Positions 18,044 through 25,187 of a stretch of DNA of 64,000 nt are shown here, piece after piece (position 1 is the stretch's first letter; the number at the start of each line of letters is the position of its first letter). The stretch lies in NCBI RefSeq assembly GCF_004762045.1, contig NZ_SJOM01000007.1, positions 3,709,008 to 3,773,007 on the forward strand, given 5' to 3'. The stretch is from Mycobacterium sp. DL99. Its GTDB lineage: Bacteria; Actinomycetota; Actinomycetes; Mycobacteriales; Mycobacteriaceae. Below the pieces are notes generated by a model. It did no database searches, was not told the DNA's origin, and worked only from the letters and a program-made list of their open reading frames with translations. Position numbers and translations under genes: made by a program.

Positions 18044-18768
18044 CGCGCACCGCGGTTGTCACCGGCGCCTGCGGCGGCATGGGCTCGGCCACCGTGGCCC
18101 GGTTGGTGGCCGACGGGGTGCATGTCATCGCCAGCGACCTCGGTGAGCGGGCAGCTGCCCTGCCACCGGAGGTCGACTACGTCGCGTTCGACCTCCTCAA
18201 CGGGGATCCAGAAGAGTTGTTCGGCCGGCTGGACGGTCAGGGGCTGGACTACCTGGTGAATGCCGCCGGGGTGGCCCTGTTCGACCGGGACGGCTCCATG
18301 CTCGACATCGACGAGTCCGTCTGGGACATCACCCTCGGGGTGAACCTGCACGGCCTGCGCAAGGTCACCAGGGCCGCCGTCGAGCATCTGCGTCGCGGCA
18401 CCGGCAAGAGCGTCGTCAACGTCGCCAGCACCGCGGGTATCCGCGGTATGGACTCCCCGCTGGACGCCTACCAGGTGAGCAAAGCCGCGGTGGTGTCGCT
18501 GACCCGGGCCCTGGCCCTGCAACTCGCGCCGGAAGGCATCCGGGTCAACACGGTCTGCCCCGGGGCGATCCTCACCCCGATGATCGACTACCTCTACGTC
18601 GACAATGCGGCCCGCCGGGCCGATATGGAAAACCGGACACCACTTCGGCGCCTCGGCATGCCCGACGAAATCGCCGGCGCCATAGCGTTTCTGCTGTCCG
18701 AAGACGCGTCGTTCGTCACCGCCACCGACCTCGTCGTCGACGGTGGCTGGACCGCGCAGATCAAGTAA
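18040..18768 (+). CDS. Short-chain dehydrogenase/reductase
   Basis: A 242-residue classical SDR. It has the nucleotide-binding TGACGGMGSATVARL, structural NAAG motif (VNAAGVALF), NVASTAGIRG with the catalytic Ser, YQVSKAAVVSLTRALALQL with catalytic Tyr and Lys, VNTVCPGAILTPM, and the C-terminal TDLVVDGGW. It oxidises an alcohol or reduces a carbonyl with NAD(P). It starts at ATG 18040, overlapping the hydrolase stop (ATGA), and is the last gene of the six-gene operon that begins at 12294. The next gene has its own operator and promoter. Confidence 0.9.
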   Translation: MTRTAVVTGACGGMGSATVARLVADGVHVIASDLGERAAALPPEVDYVAFDLLNGDPEELFGRLDGQGLDYLVNAAGVALFDRDGSMLDIDESVWDITLGVNLHGLRKVTRAAVEHLRRGTGKSVVNVASTAGIRGMDSPLDAYQVSKAAVVSLTRALALQLAPEGIRVNTVCPGAILTPMIDYLYVDNAARRADMENRTPLRRLGMPDEIAGAIAFLLSEDASFVTATDLVVDGGWTAQIK

Positions 18769-18800
18769 CCAAACCCACCGCCCCAACCGACCGTGGGGCA

Positions 18801-18829
18801 TTGACAACCTCATTATTGGTCTAAATACT
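18801..18829 (+). promoter_or_regulatory. Candidate promoter of the island 1 monooxygenase
   Basis: TTGACA (18801-18806), a perfect -35 hexamer, is followed after 17 nt by AATACT (18824-18829). The -10 lies inside operator copy C, so regulator binding would block RNA polymerase. The exact -10 is uncertain because TATAGT (18835-18840) lies further downstream. Confidence 0.5.
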
Positions 18830-18834
18830 GGACC
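18818..18834. promoter_or_regulatory. Operator copy C, GGTCTA-N5-TGGACC
   Basis: GGTCTAAATACTGGACC is the best copy of the island 1 operator. It is followed by TATAGTTCTTTAGAC, which adds a further arm. It sits 26 bp before the monooxygenase ATG and matches copy B over about 24 positions and the reverse complement of copy A. Confidence 0.72.
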
Positions 18835-18859
18835 TATAGTTCTTTAGACGGGAGACAGG

Positions 18860-20323
18860 ATGAGCCGGCCAGCAAAACCGCGCGTCGCAATAATCGGATC
18901 CGGCTTCAGCGGCATCGCCGCGGCGATCGCCTTGCGCAAGAAGGGCATCGAGGACTTCGTCATCTTCGAGCAGGCCCCAGCACTCGGCGGTACCTGGTAC
19001 CACAACCGCTATCCGGGTGCCGAGGTCGACCTGGAATCGCACATCTACTCGTTCTCCTACGAGCGGTACGACTGGACCCGCACCCATGCGGGCTGGCAAG
19101 AACTCGGCGAGTACCTCAACCATGTCGCGACGAAGTGGGATCTACCGCGGCGCATCCGGTTCAGCGAGAAGGTTGAGGACGTCACCTGGTCCGACACCGA
19201 CCACACGTACACACTCAGCACCGAATCGGGTACCGACCACGGCCGATTCACCGCGGTGATCAGCGCCGTGGGCTTCCTGAACATCCCGCTGATCCCGCCC
19301 TTCGCCCGGGAGCAGGGTGACTTCGGTGGCGCGATCTGCCACACCTCGCGCTGGATCGACGGCCTGGACATGGCCGGCAAGTCGATCGGCGTGCTCGGCA
19401 CCGGCTCGTCAGCGGTACAGGTGGTCACCGAGGCGGAACGCGTCGGGACCGAGGTCAAGATCTTCCAGATCGAGCCGAACTGGTTGCTGCCCAAGAACAG
19501 TCACGACTTCACCCCGCTGCAGCGCCAACTCAACCGGTTGGCACCGGTCTACGCATGGCGGCGGCTGAAGTTGTACCTGGGCTATGACGTCCGGCAGTAC
19601 GGCTCCAGTCACGCCAAATCCACCGGCCACACCAACCGGCGCAAACACAAGGCCGCAGTGGAGTTCCTCAATCGCGAGCTCGGCGACCGGCCGGATCTAC
19701 TGGAGCTGGCCACCCCGAAGTTCCCCTTCGAGGGCCGGCGCACCGTCGTCAGCGACACCTACTACGCCTCGCTGCACAGTCCGAAGGTGACCCTTGTCCC
19801 CCATGCGGTCAAGGGTCTCACCAAGACCGGAGCTGTCGATGCCAACGGCGACGAGCACGACCTCGACATCATCGTGCTGGCAACGGGATTCGACGCCGCG
19901 AACTATCTCGGCAACTACCGCGTCCACGGCCGCGGCGGCGCCGAACTGCACGACCAGTGGCAGGGTGAGCCCGAGGCGTTCCTGGGCATGATGGTGCCGA
20001 AGTTCCCCAACTTCTTCATCATGTACGGACCCAACACGAACTCCATCCCGCTGGTGTCCTTCTACGAGGCACAGGCCGCCTTCACTGCCAGCTTGATCGC
20101 CCGGGCGGCGGCGACCGGCGCCACCACGATCGAGGTCCGCCGCTCCGCATTCGCCCTCTACAACGAGTGGATCCAGGACCGGCTGTCGAAAACGGTTTGG
20201 GCGCAGGTCAACAACTACTTCCAGGCCGGCAGTGGGCGGATCGTCTCGCAATGGCCGTTCGGGGCGACCGCATACATCGCGGCCACCAAGCTGCTGCGCC
20301 GCATCGGGGTCCGGCTGTCCTGA
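18860..20323 (+). CDS. Baeyer-Villiger-type FAD/NADPH monooxygenase, island 1
   Basis: A 487-residue class B flavoprotein monooxygenase. The FAD Rossmann motif is IIGSGFSGIAAAIAL, followed by LGGTWYHNRYPGAEVDLES. The Baeyer-Villiger fingerprint reads FGGAICHTSRWID, matching FxGxxxHxxxW but with Ile where Pro or Asp is usual. The NADPH Rossmann motif is VLGTGSSAVQVV. The family inserts oxygen into ketones, or hydroxylates amines and sulfides. It is transcribed from its own operator-bearing promoter. In this island it may oxidise the carbon skeleton of the imported amine after or before gamma-glutamylation. It ends convergent with coaE. Confidence 0.9.
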   Translation: MSRPAKPRVAIIGSGFSGIAAAIALRKKGIEDFVIFEQAPALGGTWYHNRYPGAEVDLESHIYSFSYERYDWTRTHAGWQELGEYLNHVATKWDLPRRIRFSEKVEDVTWSDTDHTYTLSTESGTDHGRFTAVISAVGFLNIPLIPPFAREQGDFGGAICHTSRWIDGLDMAGKSIGVLGTGSSAVQVVTEAERVGTEVKIFQIEPNWLLPKNSHDFTPLQRQLNRLAPVYAWRRLKLYLGYDVRQYGSSHAKSTGHTNRRKHKAAVEFLNRELGDRPDLLELATPKFPFEGRRTVVSDTYYASLHSPKVTLVPHAVKGLTKTGAVDANGDEHDLDIIVLATGFDAANYLGNYRVHGRGGAELHDQWQGEPEAFLGMMVPKFPNFFIMYGPNTNSIPLVSFYEAQAAFTASLIARAAATGATTIEVRRSAFALYNEWIQDRLSKTVWAQVNNYFQAGSGRIVSQWPFGATAYIAATKLLRRIGVRLS

Positions 20324-20329
20324 ACCACC

Positions 20330-20375
20330 GGACGCGGCGGATTGGCCGCGCTAGGGCCGCCAATCCGTCGCGTCC
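20330..20375. terminator. Bidirectional hairpin at the 3' end of coaE
   Basis: Arms 20330-20346 and 20359-20375 pair over 17 bp with one G-T position (GGACGCG against CGCGTCC at the base). The coaE stop codon lies in the loop. It separates two convergent genes. Confidence 0.7.
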
Positions 20376-21514
20376 GCCCACTTCCAGGCGCGGTGGTAGG
20401 CATCCAGGAACCACGGCTCTTTGGCCACGGCGTAGTCCGGTGTCGTGAGCGCGGCATGCTTGGCAGCCAGATAGTCGGCCTGCACACCCGGGTTCGCCCG
20501 TAGCCAGTCGACAAACATCAGAGCGAACCGCTGGTTGGGCCAACCATCCACCCGGATGTGCACATTGGTGGGTCGGCCCGGATCCGCCGAGGCGTGGAAA
20601 CGCTTGTGCCACACCGCCGGATCGTCATCGTGCGGGGTGTCGGCGGTGATGTCCGGCACCACCGGATAGCCGGCCGTCAACAGCGCTTCGGCGAGTTCGT
20701 CGGCGACCGCGAGGGACTCGACCGTCACCTGCACATCGATGACATCCTTGGCATCCATCCCGGGCACGGCGGTCGAACCGATGTGGTCGATGCGCACCGC
20801 GCGGTGTCCGCATGCGGTGTTCAGTCGCGCCACGATCCGGCGGGCCTGGTCCGGCCAGGTCGGGTCGTAGGGCACCACGGCGGGGTGGCGGCGGGCGGGC
20901 TGTCGGATCTGCAGGTTGTGCGCGAACGGCAGGATCCGCTCATGCCACAGCGCCCGAGCCTGCTCGACGACTGCACCGGGGTTGCCCGAGTTGTCCAGCC
21001 ACACATCGGCAACGGCACGGCGCTGCTCCTCGGTGGCCTGTGCGGCGATTCGGGCGCGGGCGTCCTCCTCGGTGAATCCGCGGTACTCGATGAGCCGCTT
21101 GACGCGTAGCTCCGGGTCGGCGTTGACCACGATGACCAACGGGAACATCGGCGCCATCTGAGATTCCACCAACAGCGGGATGTCCTCGACGATCACCGCG
21201 TCTTCGTGGGCCGCGGCAATGAGCTCCGATCGGCGGTGCGCCACCAGCGGATGCACGATGCCGTTCAAGGTGGCCCGCTTCTCGTCGTCGCTGAAGGCGA
21301 CGGTGGCCAGAGCAGGACGGTTCAACGCCCCCTCGGGCAGCAGGATCCCATCGCCGAACGCCGCGACCAGCTTGGCCAGTCCCTCGGTTCCCGGCTCGAC
21401 CACCTCACGTGCGATGACGTCGCCGTCGACGATGATGCCGCCGAGATCGCTGAATGTGGCCGACACTGTTGACTTCCCGGCGCCGATACCGCCGGTTAAC
21501 CCGATGCGAAGCAC
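20351..21514 (-). CDS. coaE: Dephospho-CoA kinase with C-terminal GrpB-like domain
   Basis: A 387-residue two-domain enzyme. Residues 1-~200 are dephospho-CoA kinase, which phosphorylates dephospho-CoA in the last step of CoA synthesis: P-loop GLTGGIGAGKSTVS, DGDVIAREV, and DIPLLVE. Residues ~210-387 are a GrpB/UPF0157 nucleotidyltransferase-fold domain (YDPTWPDQARRIVARL, IDHIGSTAVPGMDAKDVIDVQVTV). The same fusion is known in M. tuberculosis CoaE (Rv1631), where the extra domain has been linked to folding or regulation. It lies downstream of rpsA, separated by a hairpin. Confidence 0.95.
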   Translation of the reverse strand: MLRIGLTGGIGAGKSTVSATFSDLGGIIVDGDVIAREVVEPGTEGLAKLVAAFGDGILLPEGALNRPALATVAFSDDEKRATLNGIVHPLVAHRRSELIAAAHEDAVIVEDIPLLVESQMAPMFPLVIVVNADPELRVKRLIEYRGFTEEDARARIAAQATEEQRRAVADVWLDNSGNPGAVVEQARALWHERILPFAHNLQIRQPARRHPAVVPYDPTWPDQARRIVARLNTACGHRAVRIDHIGSTAVPGMDAKDVIDVQVTVESLAVADELAEALLTAGYPVVPDITADTPHDDDPAVWHKRFHASADPGRPTNVHIRVDGWPNQRFALMFVDWLRANPGVQADYLAAKHAALTTPDYAVAKEPWFLDAYHRAWKWADATDWRP

Positions 21515-21543
21515 GCCCCACAGTCTGTCAGGCCCCCGGAACG

Positions 21544-21578
21544 ACGAACGCCCCGACCCAATGGGCCGGGGCGTTCGT
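21544..21578 (-). terminator. Hairpin terminator after rpsA
   Basis: ACGAACGCCCCG and CGGGGCGTTCGT form a perfect 12-bp stem with an 11-nt loop, 12 bp downstream of the rpsA stop codon. No T-run follows on either strand. Confidence 0.65.
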
Positions 21579-21589
21579 TGTCGTACTTG

Positions 21590-23029
21590 TTAGGCGTTGC
21601 CTGCGAGCTTCTCACGCAGAGCGGCCAGCTGTGCGTCGCTGGCCAGCGTGCCACCGGTGGACTCCTCCGACCGCGAGGACCCGTTGGACACCGGACGGGC
21701 AGCTTCCTCGGCCTCGGCCGCGGCGAACTTCTCCATCTGAGTGGTGTGCATCTTGTGCCGGCGCTCGGCCTCGGCGTAGCGAGCCTCCCACTCCTCCCGC
21801 TGCTTGTCGAAGCCTTCGAGCCATTCGTTGGTCTCGGCGTCGAAGCCCTCGGGGAAGATGTAGTTGCCCTGATCGTCGTAGCTGTCGGCCATGCCGTACT
21901 TCGACGGGTCGAACTCCTCGGTGTAGTCCTCGTTGGCCTGCTTGAGGCTCAGCGAGATCCGGCGACGCTCCAGGTCGATGTCGATGACCTTGACCATCGC
22001 GTCGTCGCCGACCTGGACCACCTGGTCCGGGACCTCGACGTGGCGCTCGGACAGCTCCGAGATGTGCACCAGACCCTCGATGCCCTCCTCGACGCGGACG
22101 AACGCACCGAACGGCACCAGCTTGGTGACCTTGCCCGGCACGATCTGACCGATCGCGTGAGTGCGGGCGAAGTGACGCCACGGATCTTCCTGAGTCGCCT
22201 TGAGCGACAGCGAAACCCGCTCGCGATCCATGTCGACGTCGAGCACCTCGACGGTGACCTCGTCGCCCACCTGAACCACCTCGGACGGGTGATCGATGTG
22301 CTTCCAGGACAGCTCGGAGACGTGCACCAGGCCGTCGACACCGCCAAGATCGACGAAGGCGCCGAAGTTGACGATCGACGAGACGACACCCTTGCGGATG
22401 GCACCCTTCTGCAGCTGGTTGAGGAACTCGCTGCGGACCTCGGACTGGGTCTGCTCCAGCCAAGCGCGGCGGCTCAGCACCACGTTGTTGCGGTTCTTGT
22501 CCAGCTCGATGATCTTGGCCTCGATCTCCTTGCCGATGTACGGCTGCAGATCGCGGACACGACGCATCTCGACCAGCGATGCGGGCAGGAAGCCGCGCAG
22601 ACCGATGTCGAGGATCAGGCCGCCCTTGACGACCTCGATGACGGTGCCCTTGACGGCCTCGTCCTTCTCCTTGAGCTCCTCGATCGTGCCCCAGGCGCGC
22701 TCGTACTGAGCGCGCTTCTTGGACAGGATCAAGCGGCCTTCTTTGTCCTCCTTGGTGAGAACGAGGGCCTCGACCTCATCGCCCACGGAAACGACCTCAT
22801 TGGGGTCGACGTCGTGCTTGATGGAGAGTTCGCGCGAAGGGATGACACCTTCGGTCTTGTAGCCGATATCGAGCAGAACCTCGTCGCGGTCCACCTTGAC
22901 GATGGTCCCTTCGACGATGTCGCCATCGTTGAAGTACTTGATGGTCTTGTCGATGGCGGCGAGGAAATCCTCCGCGGAGCCGATGTCGTTGACGGCAACT
23001 TGCGGGGACGTGACGGAGGGACTTGGCAT
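21590..23029 (-). CDS. rpsA: 30S ribosomal protein S1
   Basis: A 479-residue S1 protein with four S1 OB-fold repeats: GDIVEGTIVKVDRDEVLLDIGYK, KGTVIEVVKGGLILDIGLRGFLP, RKGVVSSIVNFGAFVDLGGVDGLVH and PGKVTKLVPFGAFVRVEEGIEG. It helps mRNA bind to the 30S subunit. A C-terminal charged helical tail (AETNEWLEGFDKQREEWEA) ends in DAQLAALREKLAGNA; in mycobacteria this tail has been discussed for pyrazinoic acid binding. ATG 23029 (MPSPSVTSPQVAVNDIGSAE) matches the known mycobacterial N-terminus. The 238-bp upstream region probably holds its promoter. Confidence 0.98.
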   Translation of the reverse strand: MPSPSVTSPQVAVNDIGSAEDFLAAIDKTIKYFNDGDIVEGTIVKVDRDEVLLDIGYKTEGVIPSRELSIKHDVDPNEVVSVGDEVEALVLTKEDKEGRLILSKKRAQYERAWGTIEELKEKDEAVKGTVIEVVKGGLILDIGLRGFLPASLVEMRRVRDLQPYIGKEIEAKIIELDKNRNNVVLSRRAWLEQTQSEVRSEFLNQLQKGAIRKGVVSSIVNFGAFVDLGGVDGLVHVSELSWKHIDHPSEVVQVGDEVTVEVLDVDMDRERVSLSLKATQEDPWRHFARTHAIGQIVPGKVTKLVPFGAFVRVEEGIEGLVHISELSERHVEVPDQVVQVGDDAMVKVIDIDLERRRISLSLKQANEDYTEEFDPSKYGMADSYDDQGNYIFPEGFDAETNEWLEGFDKQREEWEARYAEAERRHKMHTTQMEKFAAAEAEEAARPVSNGSSRSEESTGGTLASDAQLAALREKLAGNA

Positions 23030-23267
23030 GTGGTGGGTTGCTCCGGACAGGTTTACTAGTAGGGACAGTTTTGTAGCATTTATTGCGGTCGTGCTGATCC
23101 GTGGCAGTGACCAGACGGTGTCAAGCTGTGCACACAGATACGTAACGAGGGTACTCGACCAGGCACACGCAGGACAAACCGCCCCCGCGGCCCGGGCAGT
23201 CGGGCTCACCGGACCGTCGTCCGAATTTGTGCCAGGAATCGAGCCGGCCCGCGGCTACGCTCTGCAG

Positions 23268-24458
23268 GTGGCGTACTACCCGACCCCCGGACCGACCCAT
23301 CGCCAGTGGTTTCCGGTCACCGCTCCATTACCCAGGCCGGTCCGCAAGGTCGGCGCCCCGCTGGCCGCGATCATCGCCTGCGGCGTCGTCATCGGTGCGC
23401 TGGTACTGCTGTTCACCGCACTCAACCCGGCCGGCGCGATCATCGGGTTCACGCTGTCCAGCCTCGTGATGACCGGCGCGGTGTTCGCCTACCTGTGGCT
23501 GGACCGCTGGGAGCCGGAACCACCCCGCCTCCTGCTGCTGGCCTTCGGCTGGGGTGCCGCCGTCGCCGTCGTGTTGTCCCTCGTGCTGAGCCTGTTCACC
23601 GATGCCTTGTTGGCACCCGGTGTCGACTCGGCTGAATCGGCGCACAGTTTCGCCTCGGTGGCGATCCGGGCACCGTTCATCGAAGAGGCCGCCAAGGGCC
23701 TGTTCCTGCTGATCATGATGACCGGACGCCGCCGCAACGAGCTCAACTCGTTGACCGACTGCCTGGTGTACGCCGGCCTGGTCGGTCTCGGCTTCGCCTG
23801 GCTGGAAGACATCATGTACATCTCCAGCGCCGATTCACTGGCGGGATCGCTGCTCACCGCGGCGATGCGCCTCATCATGGCGCCGTTCGCCCACTCGCTG
23901 TTCACCACGATGACCGCGATCGGGGTCTACTTCGCACTGCAGCGACGAAGCGCCGGCGCCAAGGCGCTGTGCATCCTGGCCGGCTACCTGGGTGCGGTGT
24001 TCATGCACGGGCTGTGGAACGGTTCTTCGCTCGTCGGCGCCGGAACCTACTTCGTCGTGTACGCGGTCTGGATGGTGCCGATCTTCGTCACGATGATCGT
24101 GGTGGCCGTCACCAGCCGTCGACGCGAACAGCGCGTGGTGGCCGCCAAACTGCCGGGCATGGTCACCGCCGGATTGATCACCCACAACGAAGCCACCTGG
24201 CTCGGGTCGTTGAAGACCCGCCACGGCGCGATCAAGCAGGCCACGCTGGCCGGTGGGCGGCCCGCGGGCAAGGCCGTCGCGGCATTCGCCGCCGCCGTCG
24301 TCGAACTTGCCTTCGTCCGCGACCGCATCGACCGCGGCTTCGGCGATGCACAGGTATATGCGCTGCAACAGGAAGAGGTGTACTCCGTGACCGCCGCGCG
24401 GTCGGCCGCACCGATCCTGCACTGGCTGGCCAACTACCAGGCGCCCGTCCGCTACTGA
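23268..24458 (+). CDS. PrsW-family intramembrane protease-like protein
   Basis: A 396-residue membrane protein of the PrsW/CPBP-like metalloprotease superfamily. It has about eight helices and the putative catalytic motifs APFIEEAAKGLFLLIMM (EE pair), GLGFAWLEDIMYI and AGYLGAVFMHGLWNGSSLV (His). PrsW in Bacillus cleaves an anti-sigma factor; the substrate here is unknown. GTG 23268 is favoured because TACGCT (23256-23261) lies 6 nt upstream; GTG 23229 is an alternative. The C-terminal ~80 residues after the last helix are cytoplasmic (GMVTAGLITHNEATWLGSLK). It is divergent from rpsA. Confidence 0.83.
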   Translation: MAYYPTPGPTHRQWFPVTAPLPRPVRKVGAPLAAIIACGVVIGALVLLFTALNPAGAIIGFTLSSLVMTGAVFAYLWLDRWEPEPPRLLLLAFGWGAAVAVVLSLVLSLFTDALLAPGVDSAESAHSFASVAIRAPFIEEAAKGLFLLIMMTGRRRNELNSLTDCLVYAGLVGLGFAWLEDIMYISSADSLAGSLLTAAMRLIMAPFAHSLFTTMTAIGVYFALQRRSAGAKALCILAGYLGAVFMHGLWNGSSLVGAGTYFVVYAVWMVPIFVTMIVVAVTSRRREQRVVAAKLPGMVTAGLITHNEATWLGSLKTRHGAIKQATLAGGRPAGKAVAAFAAAVVELAFVRDRIDRGFGDAQVYALQQEEVYSVTAARSAAPILHWLANYQAPVRY

Positions 24459-24524
24459 CCAGCCGGCGTTCCACCGTCGAGCACGCGACGATATCGATTT
24501 GCACTGGTCAGCGATACTCCATGC

Positions 24525-25160
24525 ATGCTCGCCCACATTCTCGACGTCCTGCCGGCGTTCTTGATCGCTGCGGTGATTCTCGCCGCGCTGCCCGGACCGG
24601 CGACGGTGCTGTTCCTGCACCGCTCGGTGCGGGACGGCCGTACGGCGGGGCTGGCGGCGGTCGTGGGCAACGAGATCGGTATCTGCGGATGGACGCTGGC
24701 CGGTGGCGGCGGACTGTCGATGCTGCTGACGGCCAACCGGATGCTGTCACTGGCGCTGCACATCATCGGAGCCGCCGTCCTGGTCTGGCTGGGCATCAGC
24801 GCCTGGCGCAGCGCCAAAGGTGCCGGCGACGTCGAAGTGGCGCTGCCACCCCGCGGACGGACCCCCGCAGCGGCGTTTCGCGCGGCACTGGTGTCCATCG
24901 CCGCCAACCCAAAGGCGGCGGCCTTCGGCATCGTGGTGCTCCCCCAGTTTCTGCCGACCAGCGGCCCCGTGCTGCCGACATTGCTGGTGCTCGCGGTCAT
25001 CCAGTTGGTAGTGGACACCACGTGGTGCGTCGGCGTCGTGCTGGCCGCCCATCGCGCACGCGACGTCCTGAATCGCGCCCATATTCGTCGCCGAATCGAA
25101 CGCGTGATGGGGGCCGCGCTGGTGGCGCTGGGCGTGGGGCTGGGCGCCGACGCCGGCTAG
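24525..25160 (+). CDS. LysE/RhtB-family amino acid exporter
   Basis: A 211-residue membrane protein of the LysE superfamily with about six helices. It has the family's N-terminal AALPGPATVLFLHRSVRDGR, corresponding to the PGP motif, then AVVGNEIGI, AAVLVWLGISAWRS, and AALVSIAANPKAAAFGIVVLPQFLP, the conserved NPK segment. It should export amino acids or related metabolites. ATG 24525 begins the first helix. It is convergent with polA 27 bp away, with only a weak 7-bp stem between them. The substrate is not indicated. Confidence 0.88.
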   Translation: MLAHILDVLPAFLIAAVILAALPGPATVLFLHRSVRDGRTAGLAAVVGNEIGICGWTLAGGGGLSMLLTANRMLSLALHIIGAAVLVWLGISAWRSAKGAGDVEVALPPRGRTPAAAFRAALVSIAANPKAAAFGIVVLPQFLPTSGPVLPTLLVLAVIQLVVDTTWCVGVVLAAHRARDVLNRAHIRRRIERVMGAALVALGVGLGADAG

Positions 25161-25187
25161 CCGTCGGCTGACCCCTCCGTAGGGCGG

